From the NCBI GenBank assembly GCA_030152985.1, contig JASLIE010000181.1, forward strand, positions 1 through 9,882: DNA of 9,882 bases. The letters are read 5' to 3'. This document shows, one piece after another, positions 1-6,998 of the stretch (position 1 is the stretch's first letter; each line of letters starts with the position of its first letter). Made by a program: the position numbers and the translations under genes. The stretch comes from Bacillaceae bacterium (GTDB taxonomy: Bacteria > Bacillota > Bacilli > Bacillales > Amphibacillaceae). The notes under the pieces are model-generated. The model ran no database searches. It was not told the origin of the DNA and was given only the letters and a program-made list of their open reading frames with translations.

Positions 1-482
1 TAAAATATAAGATATAAGAAAAAGATAATTATCATTAAGAACTGTAAAATAACCTTAATTACAAGACTACTCAAAAAGCCAATCAATGACCCAAGTGAAG
101 CAGAAAAGGCTGCCCTGACTGTTTTCTCTAACATTAACTCGACTAAAAACACCGAAATAAAAGGAACTAAAATCAAACCAAAAGGCGGAAGAATGAAAGC
201 TCCAACAATTAAACCTAACATCCCCGCGTACTCACCCGGCTTGCTGCCACCATAGCGATTGACAAAATGCTTGCTTGTCAGCAAATCCGAGATAAATAAA
301 AGAAGTGTAAACATCAGCATTAGAAGATAGAAACTTAGCCCTAAGCTGCTTGAATCTAAGAAAAAATGATAGACTAAAAAGCCCGCCCATAAGGCAAGTG
401 ATGACGGAATAACTGGCATCAGAAGGCCAACGAAACTCAGTATGAATAAAATAGCAATAACTAACCAAATCAAAAAGTCCAT
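1..482 (-). CDS. DUF456-family (YqgC-like) integral membrane protein, 3' end at window edge
   Basis: Reading leftward from the ATG at 482-480, the frame stays open for 160 codons to the window edge. The last two visible bases are TA, so the stop (TAA or TAG) may lie one base outside, which would make the protein 160 aa. It is almost entirely hydrophobic. There are apparent membrane segments at about residues 3-23, 27-42, 48-67, 84-115 and 123-158, with a small polar loop KHFVNRYGGSKPGEY at about 71-85. The N-terminal pattern LMPVIPSSLALWAGFLVYHF matches the DUF456 family (Bacillus YqgC), whose function is unknown to me. The ribosome binding site TTAGGAG (complement of 488-494) overlaps the stop of the upstream plsY-like gene, 8 bases before the ATG, so the two are probably translationally coupled. 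The family call is from memory of the motif pattern. The membrane character is directly visible. Confidence 0.75.
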   Translation of the reverse strand, partial: MDFLIWLVIAILFILSFVGLLMPVIPSSLALWAGFLVYHFFLDSSSLGLSFYLLMLMFTLLLFISDLLTSKHFVNRYGGSKPGEYAGMLGLIVGAFILPPFGLILVPFISVFLVELMLEKTVRAAFSASLGSLIGFLSSLVIKVILQFLMIIIFFLYLIF

Positions 483-490
483 AACAACTC

Positions 491-1114
491 CTAACTGACC
501 CTGCCTCTCAATGTATGAGAAAGACGCGCCTCTTCTTTTGTCATCACTCGGCTAAAGTTTTCCTTATGCTTAAAGATAAAGAGAAGGAATAATAAAAGGG
601 TCACACTCGTTGGACGCAAACCATAATTCAGTGATGTATAAGCGATAAAACTTAAGTACATGACAAGGGTAGCAAGCACAAAGTAATCTACTGCAAGAGC
701 TACCAAAATAAAGACCAGCATGCTAATAAGGGCAAACCGCCAATCAATATATAAAAGTAAACCGACAAAGGATGCAGTCCCTTTGCCTCCGTCAAAATTC
801 ATAGTCGCTGGGAAATTATGCCCCAAAATCACAAATAAAGCATTTAAAAAAAGCAAGAAAAGTAAGGCTTCATCTGTTAAGTCAAAGGCCATTAAAAGCA
901 CGTAGGCCACTTGCAAAGAGACTAAGGTCTTTAAGACATCAATTAAGGCAACAAGCAGACCATATCTAAAGCCAAGTACATGAACGGTATTTGCTGCACC
1001 AGCATTTTTAGAACCTTCTTGCTTAAGGTTAATCTGCTTAAACTTACCGATTATATGTGCTCCATTCAAACAACCGAAGAAATAACCAATTAAGATAATA
1101 CTTAAGACAAGCAC
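491..1114 (-). CDS. PlsY-family glycerol-3-phosphate acyltransferase-like membrane protein
   Basis: This 207-aa membrane protein is related to PlsY, which transfers an acyl group from acyl-phosphate to glycerol-3-phosphate in the first step of membrane phospholipid synthesis. It starts with GTG at 1114, preceded by GAGGTGA (complement of 1121-1127). The three PlsY signatures are recognisable: GSKNAGAAN at about residues 34-42 (family form GSxNxGATN), GHNFPATMNFDGGKGTAS at about 98-115 (family form GHxFPxxxxFxGGKGVAT), and FKHKENFSRV at about 181-190 (family form RHRxNxxRL). About five hydrophobic segments separate them. The changes GATN to GAAN and GKGVAT to GKGTAS suggest a divergent paralogue rather than the housekeeping enzyme, so I give no plsY symbol. 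It follows a long hairpin/terminator and precedes the DUF456 gene by 8 bases. Acyltransferase activity is inferred from family only. Confidence 0.82.
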   Translation of the reverse strand: MLVLSIILIGYFFGCLNGAHIIGKFKQINLKQEGSKNAGAANTVHVLGFRYGLLVALIDVLKTLVSLQVAYVLLMAFDLTDEALLFLLFLNALFVILGHNFPATMNFDGGKGTASFVGLLLYIDWRFALISMLVFILVALAVDYFVLATLVMYLSFIAYTSLNYGLRPTSVTLLLFLLFIFKHKENFSRVMTKEEARLSHTLRGRVS

Positions 1115-1143
1115 CTAAATCTCACCTCTTTTCCCTATGATAT

Positions 1144-1220
1144 AAAACAAAAAACCACTAGATAAATAAAAGCGCTTGAGTGAACTAAGCGGACTCTGCT
1201 TTAAACTTATCTAGTAGTTT
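1144..1220 (-). terminator. Long hairpin with T-tract, probable intrinsic terminator of the hisK-murB-ytzI transcript
   Basis: An inverted repeat pairs ACTAGATAA (1157-1165) with TTATCTAGT (1207-1215). It extends outward by AAAC/GTTT pairs around one mismatch, and inward by AAAGC (1169-1173) with GCTTT (1198-1202) and GCTT (1174-1177) with AAGC (1187-1190). On the minus strand the stem is followed by six T, a G and four T (complement of 1154-1144). It begins 3 bases after the ytzI-like stop codon and ends before the plsY-like gene, as expected for a leftward intrinsic terminator. The plus strand lacks an equally good T-tract. The stem is longer and more interrupted than a typical terminator, so a second regulatory role is possible. 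Confidence 0.55.
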
Positions 1221-1223
1221 GAT

Positions 1224-1397
1224 TTATTGATCGTCTTCGTCTGTGTCTCTAGATTGCTTTGATTCATCGTTTTCTTCTTCATCTTTTGTAAGTGGATCAA
1301 TCGTATGTTTATAGCCATAACCCTCTGTCAAAGTCATAATTGACAAGACGAGTACGATTAAAGTAAAAATAACACTTACGACAACAATCGTCATCAT
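1224..1397 (-). CDS. Small YtzI-like single-pass membrane protein
   Basis: This small gene of 57 codons plus stop lies between murB and the hairpin. It starts at ATG 1397-1395 (a second ATG follows at 1394) after AGGAT (complement of 1407-1411), a well-placed ribosome binding site. The product has one hydrophobic helix at about residues 3-23 (VVVSVIFTLIVLVLSIMTL region), then YGYKHTIDPL at about 27-36, then a strongly acidic hydrophilic tail rich in E, D, K and S. This layout, and the KHTIDPL segment after the helix, resembles the small Bacillus protein YtzI, whose role I do not know. The short gap to murB (27 bases) and the terminator-like hairpin just after its stop suggest it is the last gene of the hisK-murB transcript. 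The ORF and membrane segment are clear. The YtzI link rests on recalled pattern similarity. Confidence 0.72.
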   Translation of the reverse strand: MMTIVVVSVIFTLIVLVLSIMTLTEGYGYKHTIDPLTKDEEENDESKQSRDTDEDDQ

Positions 1398-1424
1398 TCG
1401 AGCAACATCCTCACTAATTATATT

Positions 1425-2324
1425 TTATAGGTCTTCACCAATGATACGAACTTCACGCTCGAGGTCAACTCCTTGCTTTTCCTTAACGACTTTTTGAACA
1501 TGTTCAATCAGGGCGATATAATCACTTGCTGTCGCATTATCTTTGTTAATGATAAAGCCCGCATGCTTAAGCGAAACTTCTGCCCCGCCAATTGACGTTC
1601 CTTGCAGTTGACTGTCTTGAATCAGTTTCCCAGCATAATAACCAGGTGGTCGCTTAAAAACACTCCCGCAAGTCGGATATTCAAGTGGCTGCTTTGATTC
1701 ACGTCTTTCTGTTAAATCAGCCATTAAGGCATGAATGGCATCAGGGTCACCTACTTCAAGCTCAAAGGTCGCCTCAAGGACAATATAACCTCTATCCGGT
1801 ATATTACTCTTTCTATAAGCTAGGTCAAGCGCTTCGCTTTTAAGCGTCTTTATCTCACCTGATTGGGTAACAACTTTAGCCGACTTTAAAACATCTTTAA
1901 TTTCCCCACCATAGGCACCTGCATTCATAAATAAGGCACCACCAACCGACCCTGGAATGCCACAAGCAAATTCAAGACCCGTCAGTTCGTGCTTGCCTGC
2001 TGTTTTTGAAACCTGTGCAATCAAGGCACCACTTTCAGCATGGACTTCATTTCCATCAACTTTAATTTGATTTAATTCACCTAAGTACATGACAATTCCA
2101 CGAATGCCACCGTCTTTAATAATTAAATTCGAACCGTTGCCTAAGAGCATGAGCGGGACGTTCTTTTCTTTTGTATACTTGACTACTTTTGTCACATCTT
2201 CAAAGCTTTGTGGTGTGACAAAATAATCTGCATGTCCCCCTAACTTTGTATAGGTATGTTCTTTTAAGGCTTTATCTTTTTCGACATGCTCTTTTCCAAC
2301 CAATTCTTTTAAATCCTCGTACAT
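1425..2324 (-). CDS. murB: UDP-N-acetylenolpyruvoylglucosamine reductase (MurB)
   Basis: MurB is the FAD- and NADPH-dependent enzyme that reduces UDP-GlcNAc-enolpyruvate to UDP-N-acetylmuramate, the second committed cytoplasmic step of peptidoglycan synthesis. The 299-aa protein has the family length. Visible motifs are TKLGGHADYF at residues 26-35, the FAD-binding GNGSNLI at 62-68, GIPGSVGGA with MNAGAYGGE at 122-141, YRKS at 170-173, CGSVFKRP at 219-226 with catalytic Ser221, and the C-terminal LEREVRIIG with the proton-relay Glu291. The layout without the Escherichia-type insert fits the type II MurB of Gram-positives. The ATG at 2324 follows AAGGAT (complement of 2331-2336) at 6 bases. 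It lies 25 bases downstream of hisK and 27 bases upstream of the ytzI-like gene, so it is probably cotranscribed with both. Confidence 0.96.
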   Translation of the reverse strand: MYEDLKELVGKEHVEKDKALKEHTYTKLGGHADYFVTPQSFEDVTKVVKYTKEKNVPLMLLGNGSNLIIKDGGIRGIVMYLGELNQIKVDGNEVHAESGALIAQVSKTAGKHELTGLEFACGIPGSVGGALFMNAGAYGGEIKDVLKSAKVVTQSGEIKTLKSEALDLAYRKSNIPDRGYIVLEATFELEVGDPDAIHALMADLTERRESKQPLEYPTCGSVFKRPPGYYAGKLIQDSQLQGTSIGGAEVSLKHAGFIINKDNATASDYIALIEHVQKVVKEKQGVDLEREVRIIGEDL

Positions 2325-2349
2325 ACAATCATCCTTCTTTCCTAGCTTC

Positions 2350-3150
2350 TTATCTCAGTTTACTAATTTCATGCATTTCAACTTCCATATTCGTAAATGT
2401 CGCTAAATATTTGAAGCCGTGCCCTTTTAAACGTTCAAGCACTTCATCAAATCGGTGTGCAACATGTTTTTCAATGTGGGCATCTGATCCCATGGTAATA
2501 ATTTCGCCACCCATCTGTTTATAGAGGGCTAAAATATCATCACTCGGAAGTGCCTCTTGCATCCCATAAGCATAGCCTGATGCATTGATTTCAATCCCTT
2601 TTCCTTCAGGGATAATCAGCTTGAAAATCTCAGCAATCAAGTCGTGGAATAAATCATCTGTCTCAATTGCTTTATAGCGCTTCACTAAGTCTAAGTGACC
2701 TAAAACATTATAGTCCTTAAACTGACTAATGCTCTCTAATAATTCTTGATAGTAGATTTCATAAGCTTCCTTTGTCGTTCTTCCTTTAAAAAAATCGAGT
2801 GAATGTAAATCCTTTCTATCAGCTGCATGTACAGAGGCAATGACAAAATCAAAAGATTCACTTGCCATCAGTTTTTTATAACGGTCAACTAAGTAAGGCT
2901 GTAAGCCCAGTTCGACCCCTTTTTTAATTGTGATTTGATTTTCATACTTTCTTTTTAAGCGATTTATCTCTTTTGTGTAGGCAGGAAGGTCTAAATCAAA
3001 TACAATAGACTTATCGGGATAGTCATAGTCGATATGTTCAGTAAAAGCAATTTCTTTTAAACCGGCTTTAATTGAAGCTTTAACCATAGCTTCTGTTTTT
3101 GTCTCTGAGTCAGCCGAAAAATCACTGTGCATGTGATAATCAAAAAACAT
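2350..3150 (-). CDS. hisK: Histidinol-phosphatase, PHP family (HisK/HisJ type)
   Basis: The enzyme hydrolyses L-histidinol phosphate to L-histidinol, the penultimate step before HisD. The 266-aa protein has the polymerase-and-histidinol-phosphatase (PHP) metal-site motifs in order: DYHMHSDFS at 4-12 (His6, His8), FTEHIDY at 36-42 (Glu38, His39), GVELGLQ at 78-84 (Glu80), IASVHAA at 104-110 (His107), LGHLDL at 150-155 (His152) and MGSDAH at 220-225 (Asp223, His225). Together these build the multinuclear metal centre. The ATG at 3150 follows GGAGGG (complement of 3157-3162). The gene is transcribed divergently from hisZ across 116 bases, so the phosphatase sits at the head of the murB transcript instead of inside the his operon. 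HisB here has only the dehydratase domain, so this PHP enzyme is needed to complete the pathway. Confidence 0.95.
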   Translation of the reverse strand: MFFDYHMHSDFSADSETKTEAMVKASIKAGLKEIAFTEHIDYDYPDKSIVFDLDLPAYTKEINRLKRKYENQITIKKGVELGLQPYLVDRYKKLMASESFDFVIASVHAADRKDLHSLDFFKGRTTKEAYEIYYQELLESISQFKDYNVLGHLDLVKRYKAIETDDLFHDLIAEIFKLIIPEGKGIEINASGYAYGMQEALPSDDILALYKQMGGEIITMGSDAHIEKHVAHRFDEVLERLKGHGFKYLATFTNMEVEMHEISKLR

Positions 3151-3171
3151 CTTGATCCCTCCATGTATTCA

Positions 3172-3200
3172 TTGACTTCTAATTTAATCCATATTATGAT
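3172..3200 (+). promoter_or_regulatory. Sigma-A-type promoter of the hisZGDBAFIC operon
   Basis: TTGACT (3172-3177) and TATGAT (3195-3200) are separated by exactly 17 bases, each one base off the sigma-A consensus. Transcription would start near 3207, giving a leader of about 60 bases before the hisZ ATG at 3267. That leader is too short for a T-box, and it shows no run of His codons. I found no equally convincing promoter for the divergent hisK on the opposite strand. Confidence 0.75.
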
Positions 3201-3243
3201 AAAGAGAATAATTACTTTACCCTGATAAAGCGATAAAGTTATT
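3198..3243. promoter_or_regulatory. Candidate his operator: three GATAAAG repeats and an imperfect palindrome
   Basis: GATAAAG occurs three times, at 3198-3204 (overlapping the -10), 3224-3230 and 3232-3238. A 10-base inverted repeat with one mismatch pairs 3210-3219 (AATTACTTTA) with 3234-3243 (TAAAGTTATT) across 14 bases, centred about 20 bases downstream of the predicted start site. This position, directly over and after the promoter, suits a repressor site, for instance for a HisR/YerC-type (TrpR-family) regulator. The assignment to any regulator is inference, and the same arms could form a weak hairpin in the leader RNA. Confidence 0.4.
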
Positions 3244-3266
3244 TTCTCTTGAAAGGAGCTTTTAAA

Positions 3267-4478
3267 ATGCCATCTTATTATAACACACAATCTGAACCGA
3301 TTATAGATGTAACTAAAGTGAGCCAGAGAAAAAAACTCATTCATCAGCTCAAAAAACGTTTTGCATCTTACGGCTATCATGAAATCGAAACGGCCCCCTT
3401 TGAACGCTATGATTTATACGCAAGGATGGGGGGATTAATGAATACAAAAGAAATGATTAAAACAATTGATCCGTCTGGACATGTCCTTGTTTTAAGACCA
3501 GATGTCACCCTACCGATCACAAAACAAATTGCTGATCGCCAGGCGAAACTTGAAGAAGATTTACGCTACTTTTATGCAGATGATGTTTTTCGAGATGAAG
3601 GAGAAGCTTTTGTAAAAAGCAGAAAGCAAGCAGGTGTTGAATACTTTGGTAATCAATCATCTGAAGCAGATGCTGAAATTATTGCTCTGGCCATTCATGC
3701 CCTAAGCGATTTAAAGGTCGAATTTACCATCGAGGTCGGCCAGGCAGGCTTTTTCTCTGCACTCGTTGAGGCACTGGGTCTTGAAACTCCTGCCATTGTC
3801 GAACTAAAAAAACTTATTCAAGCTAAAAATGTCACAGGTTTAAATGAGTTTCTCAGTCGATTCACATTTGATCAAGGCTTGGCTGAGATTGTACTTGACT
3901 TACCTTTCTTATACGGCAAGCCTGATTTGGTTTTCGAAAAACTTAAACACTTAGACTTAACTCCTTTAATGGAAGAAAAGTTAGACAACTTAAAGAAAAT
4001 CACTGAGCATTTAGAGAGCTATGGAATCAAAGATCAAATCGTCCTTGATTTAGGCTTGATTAACCATATGGATTATTATTCTGATATGATTTTTCAAGGT
4101 TTCACTAAGGCGGTTGCTAAACCGATTTTAATGGGCGGGCGCTATGATAACTTAGCAGAACAATTTTACTCACAAATTCCTGCAATTGGTTTTGCCTTTG
4201 ATGTCGACTTATTATTTGCTAGTCTAACAAGTGAACTCACTCCTTTAGAAACAAGCTATCTCATTACATATGATGAAGCTTCTAAGCAGGATGCCTTTAC
4301 TTTAGCAAGTCAATTACGCAAGCAATTTATTCCGGTTACACTTTATCCGGAGACAGACTCTTTCCTGCCTGAGAAAGAAAAACAAATTCAGTTTAAAGCT
4401 GGAAAAATTTATTTAAATAAAGAGAATCAAACAACTGAACTCACTGACTTAAATGAAGTCATTCATCTAATCAGATAA
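3267..4478 (+). CDS. hisZ: ATP phosphoribosyltransferase regulatory subunit (HisZ)
   Basis: HisZ is a catalytically inactive histidyl-tRNA synthetase paralogue. It forms a hetero-octamer with short HisG and is required for its activity and histidine feedback. The 403-aa protein keeps the class II synthetase fold signatures: RKKLIHQLKKRFASYGYHEIETP-like N-terminal segment at about 21-45, LRPDVTLPI at 76-84, the motif-2-like RYFYADDVFRDE at 100-111, KQAGVEYFG at 120-128, LGLINHMDYYSDMIFQGF at about 272-289, and the motif-3-like MGGRYDNL at 299-306. The anticodon-binding domain of true HisRS is replaced by a divergent tail. I chose ATG 3267 because AAAGGAG (3252-3258) lies 8 bases before it; a TTG at 3249 would put that site inside the gene. 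It is the first gene of the operon, directly before hisG (14-base gap). Confidence 0.94.
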   Translation: MPSYYNTQSEPIIDVTKVSQRKKLIHQLKKRFASYGYHEIETAPFERYDLYARMGGLMNTKEMIKTIDPSGHVLVLRPDVTLPITKQIADRQAKLEEDLRYFYADDVFRDEGEAFVKSRKQAGVEYFGNQSSEADAEIIALAIHALSDLKVEFTIEVGQAGFFSALVEALGLETPAIVELKKLIQAKNVTGLNEFLSRFTFDQGLAEIVLDLPFLYGKPDLVFEKLKHLDLTPLMEEKLDNLKKITEHLESYGIKDQIVLDLGLINHMDYYSDMIFQGFTKAVAKPILMGGRYDNLAEQFYSQIPAIGFAFDVDLLFASLTSELTPLETSYLITYDEASKQDAFTLASQLRKQFIPVTLYPETDSFLPEKEKQIQFKAGKIYLNKENQTTELTDLNEVIHLIR

Positions 4479-4492
4479 GAAGGAGTGTTGAC

Positions 4493-5128
4493 ATGACTTA
4501 CTTAACCTTAGCCATGGCTAAAGGAAGAACAGCTAAAGATTCCCTAAAGCTGATGAAAGAAGCCGGGATTTACTTTCCTGACTTTTCGCCTGAAAGCCGG
4601 AAGCTTGTTTTCTTTTCAGAAGATAAAAAAATAAAAATGATTTACGTTAAAGCCATTGATGTGACAACCTACGTTGAATTAGGGGCTGCTGATATCGGGA
4701 TTGTTGGGAAAGATAATATTTTAGAGGCAGAGGCAGATTTATATGAGCTACTTGATTTAGAACTTGGCAAGTGCCAATTTGTTGCTGCTAGCTTAAAAAC
4801 AAAGATTAAAAGTGACGGTAGCCCACTTAAAGTCGCCTCTAAATATCCCAATGTCGCGCGCAACTTTTATAAGAAGAAAAACCTACCCGTTGAAACAATT
4901 AAATTAAACGGTTCAGTAGAACTTGCCCCACTCATCGACATGGCAGATCTAATCGTTGACATCGTTGAAACAGGTACGACAATTAAAGAAAATGGCCTAA
5001 CGATTTTAGATGAGATCACTGACATTAGTACACGCGTCGTTGTTAATAAAGCAAGTTATGCGACAAAAACTGAAGCAATCCAAACATTTATCTCACAATT
5101 ACAAAAAGCTGTGGAGGAAAGCAAATGA
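4493..5128 (+). CDS. hisG: ATP phosphoribosyltransferase, short catalytic form (HisG)
   Basis: HisG joins ATP and PRPP to N1-(5'-phosphoribosyl)-ATP, the first and committed step of histidine synthesis. At 211 aa it is the short form, which lacks the C-terminal regulatory ACT-like domain and depends on HisZ, encoded just upstream. Visible features are the N-terminal MAKGRTAKDSL at 8-18, the ADIGIVGKDNI segment at 66-76, and the PRPP-binding loop VDIVETGTT at 155-163 followed by ENGL. The ATG at 4493 follows AAGGAG (4480-4485). Its stop overlaps the hisD start in ATGA (5125-5128), indicating translational coupling. Nothing looks degraded. Confidence 0.96.
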   Translation: MTYLTLAMAKGRTAKDSLKLMKEAGIYFPDFSPESRKLVFFSEDKKIKMIYVKAIDVTTYVELGAADIGIVGKDNILEAEADLYELLDLELGKCQFVAASLKTKIKSDGSPLKVASKYPNVARNFYKKKNLPVETIKLNGSVELAPLIDMADLIVDIVETGTTIKENGLTILDEITDISTRVVVNKASYATKTEAIQTFISQLQKAVEESK

Positions 5129-6393
5129 AGATTCAAACAAAAGAAGATTATTTACGCAACCTGAAGCAATCCACTGGGAATTTTGATTTAAAAACAGACA
5201 AGCTTGTTCTTGAAATCATTCAAGAAGTAAGAGAAGAAGGTGATCAGGCACTTTTAAAATATACTGAAAAGTTTGATAAAATAAACTTAAAGAGCTTAGC
5301 GGTCACACAAGAAGAAATCTTAGCAGCTGAAGACAAATTAACAGCTGAATTTAAAGAAGCTATGCTTGAAGCTTATCAGAACATTGAATATTTTCATAAA
5401 CAGCAAACAGAAAAATCCTGGTTTATTGAAAAAGAAGGAATCATGCTCGGTCAAAAGGTCACCGCACTAGACCGTGTCGGCATCTATATTCCAGGCGGAA
5501 AGGCAGCCTATCCTTCGACAGTTTTAATGAATGCAATTCCTGCACATGTCGCTGGAGTTAAAGAGATCGTTATGGTGACACCACCACAAAAGGACGGATC
5601 AATCAATCCACACGTCCTGTTCGCCGCTCAGCTTGCAGGTGTAACTGAAATTTATAAAGTAGGCGGGGCTCAGGCAATTGCTGCACTTGCTTACGGGACA
5701 CAGTCAATTCAAGCTGTAGATAAAATCACAGGACCAGGCAATGCCTTTGTCGCTCGAGCAAAAAAATGGGTATATGGTGATGTTGCCATTGACATGATTG
5801 CTGGGCCAAGTGAAATTTGTGTGCTTGCAGATAAAACAGCCAATCCCGAGTATATTGCTGCTGACTTGCTCTCTCAGGCTGAACACGATGAGTTAGCACG
5901 GGCAATTTGTCTAACAACAGACCAAAGCTTAGCCCAAGAGATAAAACAGGAAGTCGCAAGGCAGCTGAAAGCACTTGATCGTTTTGAAATTGCAAATGAA
6001 TCAATTAAAAATCAATCCGCCATTGTTGTCCTTGATTCCTTAGCTGAAGCACTTGAACTTGTTAATGAAATTGCACCTGAACATCTTCAACTGATGTTTG
6101 AAAATGCTGAAGAAGCTTTACCTTCAATCAAACATGCCGGAGCCATCTTTATTGGTCATTATTCTCCGGAGGCGCTGGGTGATTACTTTGCTGGACCAAA
6201 TCATACCCTACCGACAAGTGGGACAGCACGCTTTGCCTCACCGCTTGGTGTCTATGATATCATTAAACGCTCAAGTCTAATTCGTTATTCAAAGGATGCC
6301 CTTTTAGACGGTGCAGATCACATCATTGAAATTGCTAGAAAAGAAGGGCTTGAAGCCCATGCTAAATCCATTGCCCTTAGGAAGGATGATTAA
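5125..6393 (+). CDS. hisD: Histidinol dehydrogenase (HisD)
   Basis: HisD carries out the last two steps of the pathway, oxidising L-histidinol to L-histidine via the aldehyde with two NAD+. The 422-aa protein has the normal length and its key residues. The nucleotide/substrate segments are [15 protein letters not shown] at 117-131 and [16 protein letters not shown] at 203-218. [11 protein letters not shown] lies at 226-236, and LLSQAEHD at 248-255 supplies zinc ligands Gln251 and His254. EIAPEHLQ at 315-322 carries the catalytic Glu319-His320 pair. [15 protein letters not shown] at 352-366 includes zinc ligand Asp353, and EGLEAH near the end carries His412. The ATG at 5125 lies inside the hisG stop and follows GGAGG (5113-5117). 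hisB starts one base after its stop. Confidence 0.97.
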   Translation: MKIQTKEDYLRNLKQSTGNFDLKTDKLVLEIIQEVREEGDQALLKYTEKFDKINLKSLAVTQEEILAAEDKLTAEFKEAMLEAYQNIEYFHKQQTEKSWFIEKEGIMLGQKVTALDRVGIYIPGGKAAYPSTVLMNAIPAHVAGVKEIVMVTPPQKDGSINPHVLFAAQLAGVTEIYKVGGAQAIAALAYGTQSIQAVDKITGPGNAFVARAKKWVYGDVAIDMIAGPSEICVLADKTANPEYIAADLLSQAEHDELARAICLTTDQSLAQEIKQEVARQLKALDRFEIANESIKNQSAIVVLDSLAEALELVNEIAPEHLQLMFENAEEALPSIKHAGAIFIGHYSPEALGDYFAGPNHTLPTSGTARFASPLGVYDIIKRSSLIRYSKDALLDGADHIIEIARKEGLEAHAKSIALRKDD

Positions 6394-6394
6394 A

Positions 6395-6979
6395 ATGAGA
6401 AAACATGAAATTTCACGTGATACAGCTGAAACAAAGATTAAATTAGCCTTGGACTTGGATGGTTCAGGGGAGGTCAAGACACAAACAAAGGTCGGTTTTT
6501 TAGACCACATGCTCACACTCTTTGCTAGTCACGGCTTATTTGATTTAGATGTCTTTTGTGACGGTGATGTTGAGGTTGATGATCATCACACAACAGAAGA
6601 TATAGGAATCGCACTTGGCCAAGCCTTTAAACAAGCAATCGGAACAAAAGAAGGCATTACACGTTACGGTTCCTTTACCGTTTTAATGGATGAAACAAAG
6701 GCCACTGTTGATATTGACATTAGTGGACGTCCCTTTTTAGTTTATCATGTTGAAGGCTTAAAAGATAAGGTTGGCAGCTTTGATACTGAGCTGGTTGAAG
6801 AGTTTTTTCACGGCTTTACAAACCATGCCTTTGTCACACTGCATATTAATGTTCATTACGGATCAAATACTCATCATATCATTGAAGCAATCTTTAAGGC
6901 CTTTGGCCGCGCACTCGATCAAGCAACTTTAATTAATCCACGCGTTAAAGGGGTTCCGTCAACAAAAGGTTTACTATAA
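6395..6979 (+). CDS. hisB: Imidazoleglycerol-phosphate dehydratase (HisB)
   Basis: HisB dehydrates imidazole glycerol phosphate to imidazole acetol phosphate. The 194-aa protein is the monofunctional dehydratase, without the N-terminal phosphatase domain of enteric HisB. It has the manganese-binding repeats characteristic of the family: GFLDHML at 34-40, FASHGLFDL at 43-51, [17 protein letters not shown] at 61-77, FFHGFTNHA at 137-145 and the second HH motif [17 protein letters not shown] at 158-174. I start it at ATG 6395, one base after the hisD stop, with GGAAGGA (6380-6386) 8 bases upstream; a longer in-frame reading from 6311 lies entirely inside hisD. In most Firmicute his operons hisH would follow. 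Here hisA begins after 19 bases. Confidence 0.96.
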   Translation: MRKHEISRDTAETKIKLALDLDGSGEVKTQTKVGFLDHMLTLFASHGLFDLDVFCDGDVEVDDHHTTEDIGIALGQAFKQAIGTKEGITRYGSFTVLMDETKATVDIDISGRPFLVYHVEGLKDKVGSFDTELVEEFFHGFTNHAFVTLHINVHYGSNTHHIIEAIFKAFGRALDQATLINPRVKGVPSTKGLL

Positions 6980-6998
6980 AAAAATTGAGGTGAAGAGG

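Noticed and set aside
232..468. Alternative minus-strand reading frame in the left end
   Set aside because: It overlaps the DUF456 gene in another frame, has no ribosome binding site, and is a less coherent protein than the 160-codon membrane protein.
720..905. Plus-strand open frame opposite the plsY-like gene
   Set aside because: It lies antisense to a gene with clear PlsY motifs, is Lys/Ser-rich low-complexity sequence, and has no ribosome binding site.
3151..3240. Sigma-A promoter for hisK on the minus strand
   Set aside because: Several -10-like words (TATCAT, CATAAT) exist but none has an acceptable -35 at 16-18 bases, so I could not support a specific site.
3201..3266. T-box riboswitch or His-codon attenuator leader upstream of hisZ
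   Set aside because: The leader is only about 60 bases, with no T-box consensus, no run of CAT/CAC codons, and no terminator hairpin before the ribosome binding site.
3249..3266. TTG start for hisZ six codons upstream
   Set aside because: It would place the strong AAAGGAG site inside the gene. ATG 3267 is correctly spaced from it.
5704..6004. Minus-strand open frames within hisD
   Set aside because: They are fully antisense to hisD and have no recognisable motifs or ribosome binding sites, so they are shadows of the real gene.
6311..6394. N-terminally extended hisB start inside hisD
   Set aside because: The extension overlaps the 3' end of hisD in another frame and has no homology to HisB. 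ATG 6395 has a good ribosome binding site and gives a standard 194-aa protein.
6980..6998. Remnant of hisH between hisB and hisA
   Set aside because: Only 19 bases are present, mostly an A-run and the hisA ribosome binding site. Nothing resembles an amidotransferase fragment in any frame.
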